Positions 42,299 through 50,582 of a DNA stretch of 64,000 nucleotides are shown in pieces. The DNA is from Candidatus Paceibacterota bacterium (GTDB lineage: Bacteria > Actinomycetota > Actinomycetes > Nanopelagicales > Nanopelagicaceae), in NCBI GenBank assembly GCA_035530615.1, contig DATKUL010000003.1, forward strand, positions 434,001 through 498,000, read 5' to 3'. The translations under genes and the position numbers were made by a program. The notes beneath the pieces are model-generated. The model did not search any database. It had not been told where the DNA came from and saw only the letters and a program-made list of their open reading frames with translations. Numbering within the stretch: the first letter of the stretch is position 1; every line of letters begins with the position of its first letter.

Positions 42299-43789
42299 TT
42301 AGTTTGTTTTACTTTTGAATTTACTTCCGTAGAGGAGTTTGGCAAGTCGAACAATCATCCGATCCGCAAAGTGATTTCTTCCAAAGCTTGTGAGCATTAT
42401 TGGCAACTGAAAACGAGCCCGGACTACCGAACGCGAATAAGTGAATTCCAAAAGACCTTCGGGTCCGTGAATGCGACCGTACCCAGAGTCTTTCACTCCG
42501 CCGAAAGGAACAGTTGGAACCGCTGCGAAGGAGATAGTGGAATTGATTGCGACCATGCCGCAATGAAGTTTTGACGCAATCTCATTGCCGTGGTTCTTTG
42601 ACCAGACGGATGCTCCCAACCCATATGGACTGTCGTTGGAGAGTCCAACTGCCTCAGACATATCTTTCACTCGGTTGATAATAATGACGGGCCCAAAGGT
42701 TTCGTTCTTCATTGCAATTGAATCTTCCGGAACATTAGTCAAGATGACCGGTTCAACATAAGGTGGCTTCACCGACTCGGTTCCGCCCAGCAATGCAGTT
42801 CCGCCGCGCGCAAGTGCATCCTGAATATGAGACTTAATAATTCCGAGTTGTTTTGGCATGGTGGCCGGGCCGTAATTTCCGACTCCAGGAATACCTGGAG
42901 AGATCTGCTTGCCCTTCTCAACCATGAGGGAGATGAATTGGTCGGCAACCTTTTCGTGGACGTAGACCCGTTCGGCGCCGATACACGTCTGTCCCGCATT
43001 GGACATCGCCGACCAGAGAGTGGCATCAGCGGCCGTCTTGAGGTCGGCGTCTTCGGCGATAATGACCGGGTCTTTTCCGCCACATTCAATGAGCACAGGG
43101 GTAAGAGTCTTGGCACAGGATGCAGCGACATTTTTTGCGGTTGCAGTAGAGCCGGTGAAGGCGAGTTTGTCGACTCCGCTTTCGCAGAGCGCGCGTCCGG
43201 TATCGCCCGTGCCGGTTACAACCAAGAAAATGGATGTGGAGGGAGCGACTTCAGCGAAGGTATCTGCCAGCCAGACCCCTACACCTGGGGTGAATTCGCT
43301 GGGCTTGAAGACGACAGTGTTTCCAGCAGCGAGTGCGTACGAGATAGATCCCATGGGTGTGAAAACCGGATAGTTCCAAGGTCCGATAACACCGACAACC
43401 CCAACAGGTGAGTGTTCGACTTTTGCCGACATATTGGCCATGAGAATGCCAGGTCGTCGAAACTGATCACGCAGAACTGAGCGAGCATTCTTTGCGGCCC
43501 AAGCAAGATGTCCGAAGGCCAGAGTCGCTTCGAGTGTTGCATCACTGGTTGGCTTGCCAGTTTCCAATGAAATCAAGGTGGCGCACTCATCAATGCGACT
43601 TACAAGCACTTTGCACCAGTTGAGCAGAATCTTTTGCCGACCGTCGTGACCTAATCCCTGCCATAACAAAGTTGCTTCCCGAGCCTTCGCTACAGCTGTG
43701 GCGACATCCTCCGCAGTTTGAACGGGATATGTATCGAGAACTTCGTCCGTCACAGGATTGAGTGAAGTGAAGTGATTATGCGCGGCCAT
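42299..43789 (-). CDS. NAD(P)-dependent aldehyde dehydrogenase, succinate-semialdehyde type
   Basis: 496 residues. Catalytic glutamate region LIECGGKDPVII and catalytic cysteine in NAGQTCIGAERVYVHE are both intact, and the cofactor block VIGPWNYPVFTPMGS is typical. The shape of the cysteine region and the C-terminal hydrophobic tail resemble succinate-semialdehyde or fatty-aldehyde enzymes. Substrate not certain. The ATG is six bases after TACACT (43796-43801, minus), a leaderless start. Confidence 0.88.
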   Translation of the reverse strand: MAAHNHFTSLNPVTDEVLDTYPVQTAEDVATAVAKAREATLLWQGLGHDGRQKILLNWCKVLVSRIDECATLISLETGKPTSDATLEATLAFGHLAWAAKNARSVLRDQFRRPGILMANMSAKVEHSPVGVVGVIGPWNYPVFTPMGSISYALAAGNTVVFKPSEFTPGVGVWLADTFAEVAPSTSIFLVVTGTGDTGRALCESGVDKLAFTGSTATAKNVAASCAKTLTPVLIECGGKDPVIIAEDADLKTAADATLWSAMSNAGQTCIGAERVYVHEKVADQFISLMVEKGKQISPGIPGVGNYGPATMPKQLGIIKSHIQDALARGGTALLGGTESVKPPYVEPVILTNVPEDSIAMKNETFGPVIIINRVKDMSEAVGLSNDSPYGLGASVWSKNHGNEIASKLHCGMVAINSTISFAAVPTVPFGGVKDSGYGRIHGPEGLLEFTYSRSVVRARFQLPIMLTSFGRNHFADRMIVRLAKLLYGSKFKSKTN

Positions 43790-43795
43790 GAAAAA

Positions 43796-43801
43796 AGTGT
43801 A
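43796..43801 (-). promoter_or_regulatory. -10 box (TACACT) of the aldehyde dehydrogenase gene
   Basis: Minus strand TACACT, TTTTTC, then ATG 43789. Confidence 0.45.
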
Positions 43802-43818
43802 GTGGCGGCCAGGTTGGT

Positions 43819-43824
43819 TAGACT
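43819..43824 (+). promoter_or_regulatory. -10 box (TAGACT) of the hydrolase at 43831
   Basis: TAGACT, GAGCCC, then ATG; leaderless arrangement. It lies only 17 bases from the divergent aldehyde dehydrogenase box. Confidence 0.5.
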
Positions 43825-43830
43825 GAGCCC

Positions 43831-44541
43831 ATGTCCGAAATTATTCGCGCAAATACAGTCCTACCTGCAATTCGCACGCCATTCACCGTTCTCACGGAAG
43901 ATGGATTGAAGTTAATTGGGGAAGTTGCCCGTCCGACGGGAGAGTCAAAGGGCGCGATTCTCTGTCTACATCCACTTCCTACCGCTGGCGGAATGATGGA
44001 CAGTCACATCTATCGAAAAGCCGCCAATCGACTCCCAGAGTTGGCGGGAATTACTGTCGTCAGATTTAATACGCGCGGCACGGAAAGTGATGCTGGTAAG
44101 AGTGAAGGGGAATTCGACAACGGAGTAAGCGAACGTCTGGATATTGAGGCGATGCTGAGATACTGCTTTGACGAACTCAAACTTTCCAATCTCTGGGTGG
44201 TGGGCTGGTCATTTGGCACTGACCTTGCATTGCAGCATGCCAAGGATTCACGGCACAAGGGCTTAATTTTGTTGAGCCCACCGCTGCGGACATCAACGCC
44301 CGAACAACTTGCATACTGGAATTCTGATCAACGTCCGATTATCGCCCTCATTCCTGAATTGGATGACTACCTGCAACCGCCGCAAGCGCGGGAGAGATTT
44401 TCGGTTATTCCCCATGCCCAACTCATCGCGGTGGAAGGCGCAAAACATCTGTGGGTGGGGGAGCCGTCGGTCTATCGAGTTCTCAGTGAAATTGTTAAGT
44501 GTGTAGCGCCAGAGCGATTGCCCTTGCCAACCCAGTTTTGA
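43831..44541 (+). CDS. Alpha/beta hydrolase
   Basis: 236 residues. Nucleophile elbow VVGWSFGTDLAL (GxSxG) near residue 125, acid probably in PELDDYLQP, histidine in EGAKHLWVG; the strand VVRFNTRGT before the elbow is typical of the KANL3/Tex30-like and CocE-like hydrolases. No signal peptide. Substrate unknown. Divergently transcribed from the aldehyde dehydrogenase, possibly under shared control. Confidence 0.83.
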   Translation: MSEIIRANTVLPAIRTPFTVLTEDGLKLIGEVARPTGESKGAILCLHPLPTAGGMMDSHIYRKAANRLPELAGITVVRFNTRGTESDAGKSEGEFDNGVSERLDIEAMLRYCFDELKLSNLWVVGWSFGTDLALQHAKDSRHKGLILLSPPLRTSTPEQLAYWNSDQRPIIALIPELDDYLQPPQARERFSVIPHAQLIAVEGAKHLWVGEPSVYRVLSEIVKCVAPERLPLPTQF

Positions 44542-44597
44542 GAATGTGACCCTTTGCGCTTCAGGAGGTTAGGTAGTTGGTGCGTTGTGATGAATCC

Positions 44598-44643
44598 GAC
44601 CTCTCGGTTTTTAAAGGTTTGACCCCTCGGTTTTTAAAGGTTG
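44598..44643 (+). repeat. Tandem 23-base repeat in the promoter of the DUF4143 gene
   Basis: Two adjacent copies of GACCYCTCGGTTTTTAAAGG plus TTK, differing at two positions. They end three bases before the TAAAAT box, where a regulator or the -35 contact would lie. Confidence 0.75.
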
Positions 44644-44646
44644 TGT

Positions 44647-44652
44647 TAAAAT
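44647..44652 (+). promoter_or_regulatory. -10 box (TAAAAT) of the DUF4143 gene
   Basis: TAAAAT, GGGCGG, then ATG 44659; leaderless arrangement. Confidence 0.5.
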
Positions 44653-44658
44653 GGGCGG

Positions 44659-45921
44659 ATGGCAGGCAAGTCAAAAGTGATCTCTCGTAGAGTCACTTCT
44701 CTAATCCAGGACCGAATGGGCATTGAGCCCGTCATTATCCTTGAGGGTCCTAGGGCGGTGGGCAAGTCAACGGTGCTCAGAGAAATATCTGCTATTACTA
44801 AAACCCCAATTATCGACCTCGACAATCCCGCAACCCGCCGGGCTGTTGAAGCAGGCTCAGGGCATTTTGTTGCAGGCGGTGGCTTGGTTTTAGTAGATGA
44901 GTATCAGCGTGTTCCAGAAATACTTGATTCGATTAAAGCCGAGTTGAACCAAGATACAAGGCCCGGCCGTTACCTTCTCACGGGCTCGGTCAAACAAGAA
45001 AAATTACCACGCGGAACACAAGCGTTAACAGGCCGTTCGCATCGAATGGTGATTTCGCCTCTCATGCAGTGCGAAATTGGAAACACTAAGACAAATTTAT
45101 TAGATGAGATACTTAATGCTCCAGAGCAACTAACAAGTCAGATGCGATCAAAGACGACGCGTATTGATTACGCCAACAGGGTAACGATTGGTGGATTTCC
45201 TTTGGCTTTGACAAGACAAGATTCGGCTCAGCGCAATCGTTGGTTTAGAGATTATATTTATAAAACATTGAGTCAAGATATTCAAGAAATTAGCAAGATC
45301 CAGCAAGTTAAAATACTTCCAAAACTGCTTACTCAAATGGCTGGGCAGAATTCTCAAGTTCTCAATACTTTAAAGGTTGCTCGCCAATTGAATCTAAATC
45401 CTGTCACGACCGAGAATTATGTCCAGTTAATGGAATCTTTATATGTTGTGAAGAGGTTACCTGCATGGGGGACCACTTTGAATTCTCGCTCAACGCACAA
45501 ACCCAAATTACATTTCGTTGATTCCGGACTCTTGTCTTACTTATCAAAGATGACCACAGAAAAAATTTTGAGCAAGAATGCAACAGCATTGAGTGAGTAT
45601 GGGCATGTCTTCGAGACGTTTATCATCGGTGAAATAACACGGCTAGCTGAATTCAGAGATGATTTTCTTGACAGCGGTCATTGGCGAACGCATGATGGTG
45701 ACGAAGTTGATTTAGTGATGGAATTTCAATCAGGAGAAGTAATAGGAATTGAAGTGAAAGCTGGCAGTATGCCAAGCGAAAAAGATTTCAGAGGATTGAG
45801 CAAACTAAGAGACTACTTAGGAACTTCATTCCACGCGGGAATTCTCATTCACCAAGGCGAGTTCGCTTATCAGAAGAGTGATCGAATCTTTGCAATTCCG
45901 GCTGATCGACTATGGAAATAG
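44659..45921 (+). CDS. AAA ATPase with DUF4143 domain
   Basis: 420 residues. Walker A LEGPRAVGKST near residues 29-39, Walker B GLVLVDEYQR near 76, sensor LLTGSVKQ near 105, then a winged-helix and DUF4143 region with a nuclease-like fold ending in DEVDLVMEF and IGIEVKAG (D...ExK). Members are widespread, patchily distributed and of uncertain role; some are proposed in DNA transactions or defence. The gene is richer in A/T than its neighbours and has its own repeat-bearing promoter, both signs of acquisition. Confidence 0.87.
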   Translation: MAGKSKVISRRVTSLIQDRMGIEPVIILEGPRAVGKSTVLREISAITKTPIIDLDNPATRRAVEAGSGHFVAGGGLVLVDEYQRVPEILDSIKAELNQDTRPGRYLLTGSVKQEKLPRGTQALTGRSHRMVISPLMQCEIGNTKTNLLDEILNAPEQLTSQMRSKTTRIDYANRVTIGGFPLALTRQDSAQRNRWFRDYIYKTLSQDIQEISKIQQVKILPKLLTQMAGQNSQVLNTLKVARQLNLNPVTTENYVQLMESLYVVKRLPAWGTTLNSRSTHKPKLHFVDSGLLSYLSKMTTEKILSKNATALSEYGHVFETFIIGEITRLAEFRDDFLDSGHWRTHDGDEVDLVMEFQSGEVIGIEVKAGSMPSEKDFRGLSKLRDYLGTSFHAGILIHQGEFAYQKSDRIFAIPADRLWK

Positions 45922-46101
45922 TTGGTACCGGCCCACTTCTAAGTGTGTTGTGAATGGTTGGGGTGTACTAAGGATCTTGGACAGATTGGCGTGCCATAGG
46001 TTTCTTGACACAGCCCAGGTTTGTAACTATTAATGAAGTTGTTCGTGCCGCATTTCAATGCCATCGCGATTAATAGTCAATGCAATTTAATGCAGACGAA
46101 A

Positions 46102-47223
46102 TTAAGAATTCTCCGCTCTCGGTATAAAGACCTCATCAAGAATCAAAATGAACGAGGCGGCAAGTGGGACGGCCAGAAGTGCTCCAACTAGTCCCAATAA
46201 TGCCGCCCCGGTGAGGGCAGCGATAATGGTCACGACGCCCGGAATTGCTAAGGACCTACGCATTATTTTTGGCGTGATGACATAATTTTCAACTTGGACA
46301 TAAAGCGCATATGCCACGAAAGCGATAATACCTACGAGCACTGAATGAGTAAGCGCAATGATTGTGATGATGGATATGCCAATGGTGTGTCCGATCAGTG
46401 GGATTGCCAAATCGCAAACGAAAACCAACATCGCAAGTGCTATCGGGGATGGCAGGCGCAAAATTATTGCTAGGCACAGAATAAATGTGCCAGAAATAAG
46501 CGCAACCGTGATCTGGCTTCCTATGTACGTTCCAATTCGGTCCACCACGCCATTGGTTAGGCGGGTGACTCTGTCTCGTCGGGTTGCTGGAACTAGTTTC
46601 AGACCCAATTCAATGATGGTGGGTAGCGAACTGAGAAAGTAGAGGGTGAGAATTAGGACCGTAATCGCGGCAAATGTTCCTGAGAGTACGCTTTTCCCAA
46701 CTCCAATGACGCCGCCAAATGCTGAGAAGAGAAGCGTTCCGTTGGATGAGATGGATGCGAACTTCTTCTGCAAAGTGTCGACAATTCCATATTGATCGTT
46801 AAGGCTTGCGATCGTCGCATTATGTTTCAAATCCGCAAGAATTGTTGGACCATTCTCTATTAGTTGAGTTCCCTGCGAGACTACCGGCGGAATGACCAAC
46901 CAAGCGAAAAGCCCAACGAAGATCATGACGGCGGCGAAAATTACCGCCACTGCACTGGATCGCGATAGTCCACGGCGGCGAAGTGATTCGACCGCGGGGT
47001 TCAGCCCAGTTGCGAGAAATAATGCGATGATAATCAGAACGAAAATCTGGCTGGCAGCAGCGAGCGAGCGGAGCATGACAAGGGCTAGGAGCCCACCACT
47101 CGTGGCGAGAAATCCGAAGTAAAAGGGATGCGATCGGTTGATCGGAAGTCCAGGAGCTCCGAAATCGACAGTCAATGCTTTTTTTGTCCTACTCGATTTT
47201 TTTGCCGGTTCCTTGGTTGCCAT
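46102..47223 (-). CDS. AI-2E family transporter (PerM/TqsA-like)
   Basis: 373 residues from ATG 47223, six bases after TAGAAT (47230-47235, minus). A basic lysine-rich N-tail is followed by about eight membrane helices, a long central polar loop (residues 105-160) and the family block PSPIALAMLVFVCDLAIPLIGHTIG. Family members export the AI-2 signal, sodium or other small solutes; the substrate here is unknown. The 180 bases upstream toward 45921 hold no gene. Confidence 0.86.
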   Translation of the reverse strand: MATKEPAKKSSRTKKALTVDFGAPGLPINRSHPFYFGFLATSGGLLALVMLRSLAAASQIFVLIIIALFLATGLNPAVESLRRRGLSRSSAVAVIFAAVMIFVGLFAWLVIPPVVSQGTQLIENGPTILADLKHNATIASLNDQYGIVDTLQKKFASISSNGTLLFSAFGGVIGVGKSVLSGTFAAITVLILTLYFLSSLPTIIELGLKLVPATRRDRVTRLTNGVVDRIGTYIGSQITVALISGTFILCLAIILRLPSPIALAMLVFVCDLAIPLIGHTIGISIITIIALTHSVLVGIIAFVAYALYVQVENYVITPKIMRRSLAIPGVVTIIAALTGAALLGLVGALLAVPLAASFILILDEVFIPRAENS

Positions 47224-47229
47224 AATCAC

Positions 47230-47235
47230 ATTCTA
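47230..47235 (-). promoter_or_regulatory. -10 box (TAGAAT) of the AI-2E family gene
   Basis: Minus strand TAGAAT, GTGATT, then ATG; it decides the start over the GTG six bases earlier. Confidence 0.5.
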
Positions 47236-47311
47236 AGCATTGCGGGCTTCCATGAGGCTCAAATCGGGTTGAGTTCACCTCGGGTTAACATAGATAGGCA
47301 AGAATGAGAAC

Positions 47312-48532
47312 ATGGCGTTGCGAATAACCGGTCAAGCCGAAGAGATAACCGCGGTTCTGGGTTTGCCATGGGAGCGTCCACTCGAGTCTTGGCCGGAAGA
47401 TCCCAGTTTGGCCGAGAAGCGCGGAATATCACGGCACGTTGTCCGTCTGGTGAGAGCAACGGAAGCCCCTGACAGTGAAATCTATGCGGTTAAGGAAACT
47501 GTCTCGGAGTTTGCCAACCGCGAATATCGGCTGCTGCGCCAACTCGCCAGCCTGGACGCTCCGAGTGTTGAGCCGATTGCTGTGGTTGAGGGCCGACTTG
47601 ATGTAGACGGAAATGAACTTCCCTCTGCACTAGTCACTCGTTTCCTTCCATACTCATTGCCTTACCGCGTGCTGCTCTCTGGCGAAGTGAGTGCTCATGA
47701 CGTCATGACCATGGCCAATGGGCTGGCGCTACTGCTGGTTCGGATGCACTTGCTGGGATTCTGGTGGGGAGATTGCTCGTTATCCAATGCCCTCTTTCGT
47801 CGTGACGCGGAAGGTTTTGCGGCCTATCTCGTGGACGCAGAGACGGGGGAGTTTCACAAGAATTTGTCTAATGGACAACGCGAGCACGACCTGGAGATCG
47901 CTCATTTCAATGTTGCAGCCGAACTTGAGGATCTATCTCTTTCTGGAGTCCTTTATCCAGGAATGGATCCGGTAAGGGCAAGTGATGGAGTAATCAAGCG
48001 ATACCGACGGCTGTGGGCGGCGCTTCGGGAACCTCAGTTGCTCGATCCCGAGGATCGACATGCGGTTGAACGTGCCATGCGGCAACTTCAAGATTTGGGG
48101 TTCGCGGTTGAGGAAGTGCAAGTCTCATTGGATGGCAATCATCAGGCACTTGCCTTCCAGCCGAAGTTGGTGGCAGCTGGATATCACCAAGCGAGACTGC
48201 GCGAACTCACGGGGCTTGAAACCGAAGAACTCCAAGCCAAGCGGCTTCTCGCATCCTTTGATCGGTACCGAACGCGACAAGAGAGCCCGCAATCTTCAAT
48301 AGAGGAAAGTGCTCGGCTCTGGCTAACCAATGTTTTTCAACCCATTACCTCGTTGGTCCCCGCGCATTTGGCAGGCAGGGTCGAACCCGCACAAGTATTT
48401 CATGAAGTTCTTGAGCATCGGTGGTATCTGAGTGAAAAAGCTGGTCGGGATGTTGGGTTAGAATATGCAGCACGTTCTTATATTTCCGAGATCCTTCCGT
48501 TCCGAAGAGATTCAGGTGTTGAATTAAAGTGA
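47312..48532 (+). CDS. DUF4032 protein with kinase-like N-terminal fold
   Basis: 406 residues. The N-terminal half looks like a degraded protein or lipopolysaccharide kinase: IYAVKETVSEFANREYRLLRQL has the lysine and glutamate positions, and GFWWGDCSLSNALFR followed by YLVDAETGEF has the catalytic and metal Asp positions (D in GDCSLSN, D in VDAET). The second half is DUF4032. The architecture is common in actinobacteria; the substrate is unknown. It is followed eleven bases later by the CnoX-like gene. Confidence 0.83.
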   Translation: MALRITGQAEEITAVLGLPWERPLESWPEDPSLAEKRGISRHVVRLVRATEAPDSEIYAVKETVSEFANREYRLLRQLASLDAPSVEPIAVVEGRLDVDGNELPSALVTRFLPYSLPYRVLLSGEVSAHDVMTMANGLALLLVRMHLLGFWWGDCSLSNALFRRDAEGFAAYLVDAETGEFHKNLSNGQREHDLEIAHFNVAAELEDLSLSGVLYPGMDPVRASDGVIKRYRRLWAALREPQLLDPEDRHAVERAMRQLQDLGFAVEEVQVSLDGNHQALAFQPKLVAAGYHQARLRELTGLETEELQAKRLLASFDRYRTRQESPQSSIEESARLWLTNVFQPITSLVPAHLAGRVEPAQVFHEVLEHRWYLSEKAGRDVGLEYAARSYISEILPFRRDSGVELK

Positions 48533-48542
48533 GAGTACGTCT

Positions 48543-49403
48543 GTGACACTTCCTCCAAATTTTGGTCGCGCCATAGATCTCAGCGCGCTTGGAAAACCAC
48601 CAGTTACTCAATCCGTATCCGTGGCAGCTAAAGAAGTAACCGCGGCGAATCTCGCTTCAGAATTTCTGCCTCTTTCACGGGAGAAAGTTGTAATACTTCT
48701 CTGTTGGTCAGCACGCAGTCCTGAGTCGATTGCGGTTCTGGAGATTTTGGCCAAATTGCAAAATCAAGACGCTGACAAATGGATACTAGGTACCGTCAAT
48801 ATTGATGTTGAGGCGCAGGTTGCCCAAGCACTGCAAGTTCGCACCATTCCATATGCAATTGCAATTGTTGCCGAACAAGTGGTCCCACTTTTTGAGCAGA
48901 GCCATCCAGAGGCACAAATAAGATCAGTGATAGATAAAGTGTTGGCGATTGGCGCCGAGCAAGGTATTGGTGGAGTGCCCCAGGAAATTATCGAACCTGA
49001 AGAGGAAGAGGCAGTTGCCGCGCTTGAATCCGGAAATTACGCGAAGGCGGAAGAAGCCTATAAAAAACTTCTTTCACGCAAGCCTGCTGATCCATACGCC
49101 AAGATTGGATTGGCGCAGACTCAATTGTTGATCCGCACTTCGAATCTTGACTCTGCCCTGGTGGCAAAAGCCGCAGATGCTCAACCGGAGAACATAGACC
49201 TGCAAATTCAATGTGCAGATTGCGAAATGGTGGCTGGAGATGTCGATACGGCATTTTCTCGGCTGCTTCAGGCGGTTCGAATTTCATCGGGCGATGAGAA
49301 AAACCAGGCCAAAAACCACCTGCTCGAACTTTTTTCCCTGGTTGATTCATCCGATCCTCGGCTTGTCAAGGCGAGAAATGCCTTGGCTAGTGCTCTCTTT
49401 TAG
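48543..49403 (+). CDS. Thioredoxin-fold/TPR protein, CnoX (YbbN)-like
   Basis: 286 residues from GTG 48543. The N-terminal thioredoxin fold (about 25-125) lacks the CxxC pair: the site reads CWSARSPES. The cis-Pro is present in VRTIPYAIAI. The C-terminal 150 residues are helical repeats of TPR type (ESGNYAKAEEAYKKLLSRKP, DPYAKIGLAQTQLL). In E. coli CnoX is a holdase that passes clients to GroEL; in actinobacteria this form is common and its role is inferred. The stop abuts the next ATG. Confidence 0.82.
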   Translation: MTLPPNFGRAIDLSALGKPPVTQSVSVAAKEVTAANLASEFLPLSREKVVILLCWSARSPESIAVLEILAKLQNQDADKWILGTVNIDVEAQVAQALQVRTIPYAIAIVAEQVVPLFEQSHPEAQIRSVIDKVLAIGAEQGIGGVPQEIIEPEEEEAVAALESGNYAKAEEAYKKLLSRKPADPYAKIGLAQTQLLIRTSNLDSALVAKAADAQPENIDLQIQCADCEMVAGDVDTAFSRLLQAVRISSGDEKNQAKNHLLELFSLVDSSDPRLVKARNALASALF

Positions 49404-50582
49404 ATGAAGACTGCACAAAGACGGATGCTGGGCGCTCTCTTCTTCCTCTTCGGAGCGGGCATTATGGGTTGGGTCCCTCGATTTCCTGAGGTGAAAGCGA
49501 ATCTCAATGTCGGAAATGGGCAATTCGGAACTCTCATTAGCATGGGAGCGATCGGCTCGGTCATCAGTCTGGTAGCCGTTGGTCCACTCGTTCATCGTTT
49601 TGGAAGTCGCAAGGTCATGACAGTAAGTGCAACAGTTCTCTTTAGCGCGATCGCGGTAATCGTTCACATCAGGTCTGAGTGGCAGTTTCTCGTTTGCAAC
49701 ATGATGATTGGTGCAGGGATATCCGCATTCCATATTGCGGTCAACAGCCAGGCGCTTTTTGAGCAATCCCGTGATCGCGAAAACTTAATGCCGCGCCTTC
49801 ATGGATTGTGGTCTCTTGGCGCACTCACAACTGCGATGCTTTCTGCTCTACTCATTGGAAACGTTCCATTATGGATTCACATCGATGTGCTCTGCGTTTT
49901 TGTGTATGTGGCGACTTTGATTCTTATTAAGAAAATCGCCTCGAGTTCGCTCAAGGCAAGTAAAGAGCCAAGAGAGGAGTATTCATTCAGAGTACTTTTC
50001 AATAGAAACAATATTGATTGGATCCTGGGGCTAGGAGCCACCTGCGCATTGGCAATTGAGTATGCTATTGCAGACTGGGCAGCGATTTTTTCAAAAGAAG
50101 AACTGCACATGAGCGCCAGTCTCAGCGCTCTTCCGTATGTTCTATTTATTCTCGCAATGATTATTGGCCGCCTGAGTTTCCATCACGTGACCGAATACAT
50201 TGGAATTGGTAAGTTAATCAGGATCTGCACTCTGGTGGGCGGCACAACTTTTATTCTTGCTATCCTGATTGGAGTCCAGGTCAGCAAGAGTTCAGCGACC
50301 GCGGGTTTCGTTATCGTGCTGGGTGGACTGTTCATTGTGGGGCTTGGCGATTCTTTCCTCGCGCCGACCTTCATGCACGCTGCTAGTAATCGATCTAAGT
50401 CGCCAGGAAGCGTTGTTATCGGGCAAATGGGCGCGATCAATACGTCGCTGGTGCTTGTTATTAAGCCCGTTATTGCGTGGACCGCTCAGATAACTTCGGT
50501 GGCTTTGGCTCTTCTTATTCCGGCAATTATGCTCTTGTTGGTCTCCACTTTTGCTCGCACTGTACAGAAGGCAAATGATTAA
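49404..50582 (+). CDS. MFS transporter
   Basis: 392 residues with twelve predicted membrane helices and the motif-A-like loop GPLVHRFGSRKVM between helices 2 and 3. It belongs to the sugar/drug type major facilitators (ABH-like WALLR text such as HGLWSLGAL). Substrate unknown. ATG follows directly on the CnoX-like stop, so it is cotranscribed. The stop overlaps the convergent glgB stop by four bases. Confidence 0.85.
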   Translation: MKTAQRRMLGALFFLFGAGIMGWVPRFPEVKANLNVGNGQFGTLISMGAIGSVISLVAVGPLVHRFGSRKVMTVSATVLFSAIAVIVHIRSEWQFLVCNMMIGAGISAFHIAVNSQALFEQSRDRENLMPRLHGLWSLGALTTAMLSALLIGNVPLWIHIDVLCVFVYVATLILIKKIASSSLKASKEPREEYSFRVLFNRNNIDWILGLGATCALAIEYAIADWAAIFSKEELHMSASLSALPYVLFILAMIIGRLSFHHVTEYIGIGKLIRICTLVGGTTFILAILIGVQVSKSSATAGFVIVLGGLFIVGLGDSFLAPTFMHAASNRSKSPGSVVIGQMGAINTSLVLVIKPVIAWTAQITSVALALLIPAIMLLLVSTFARTVQKAND

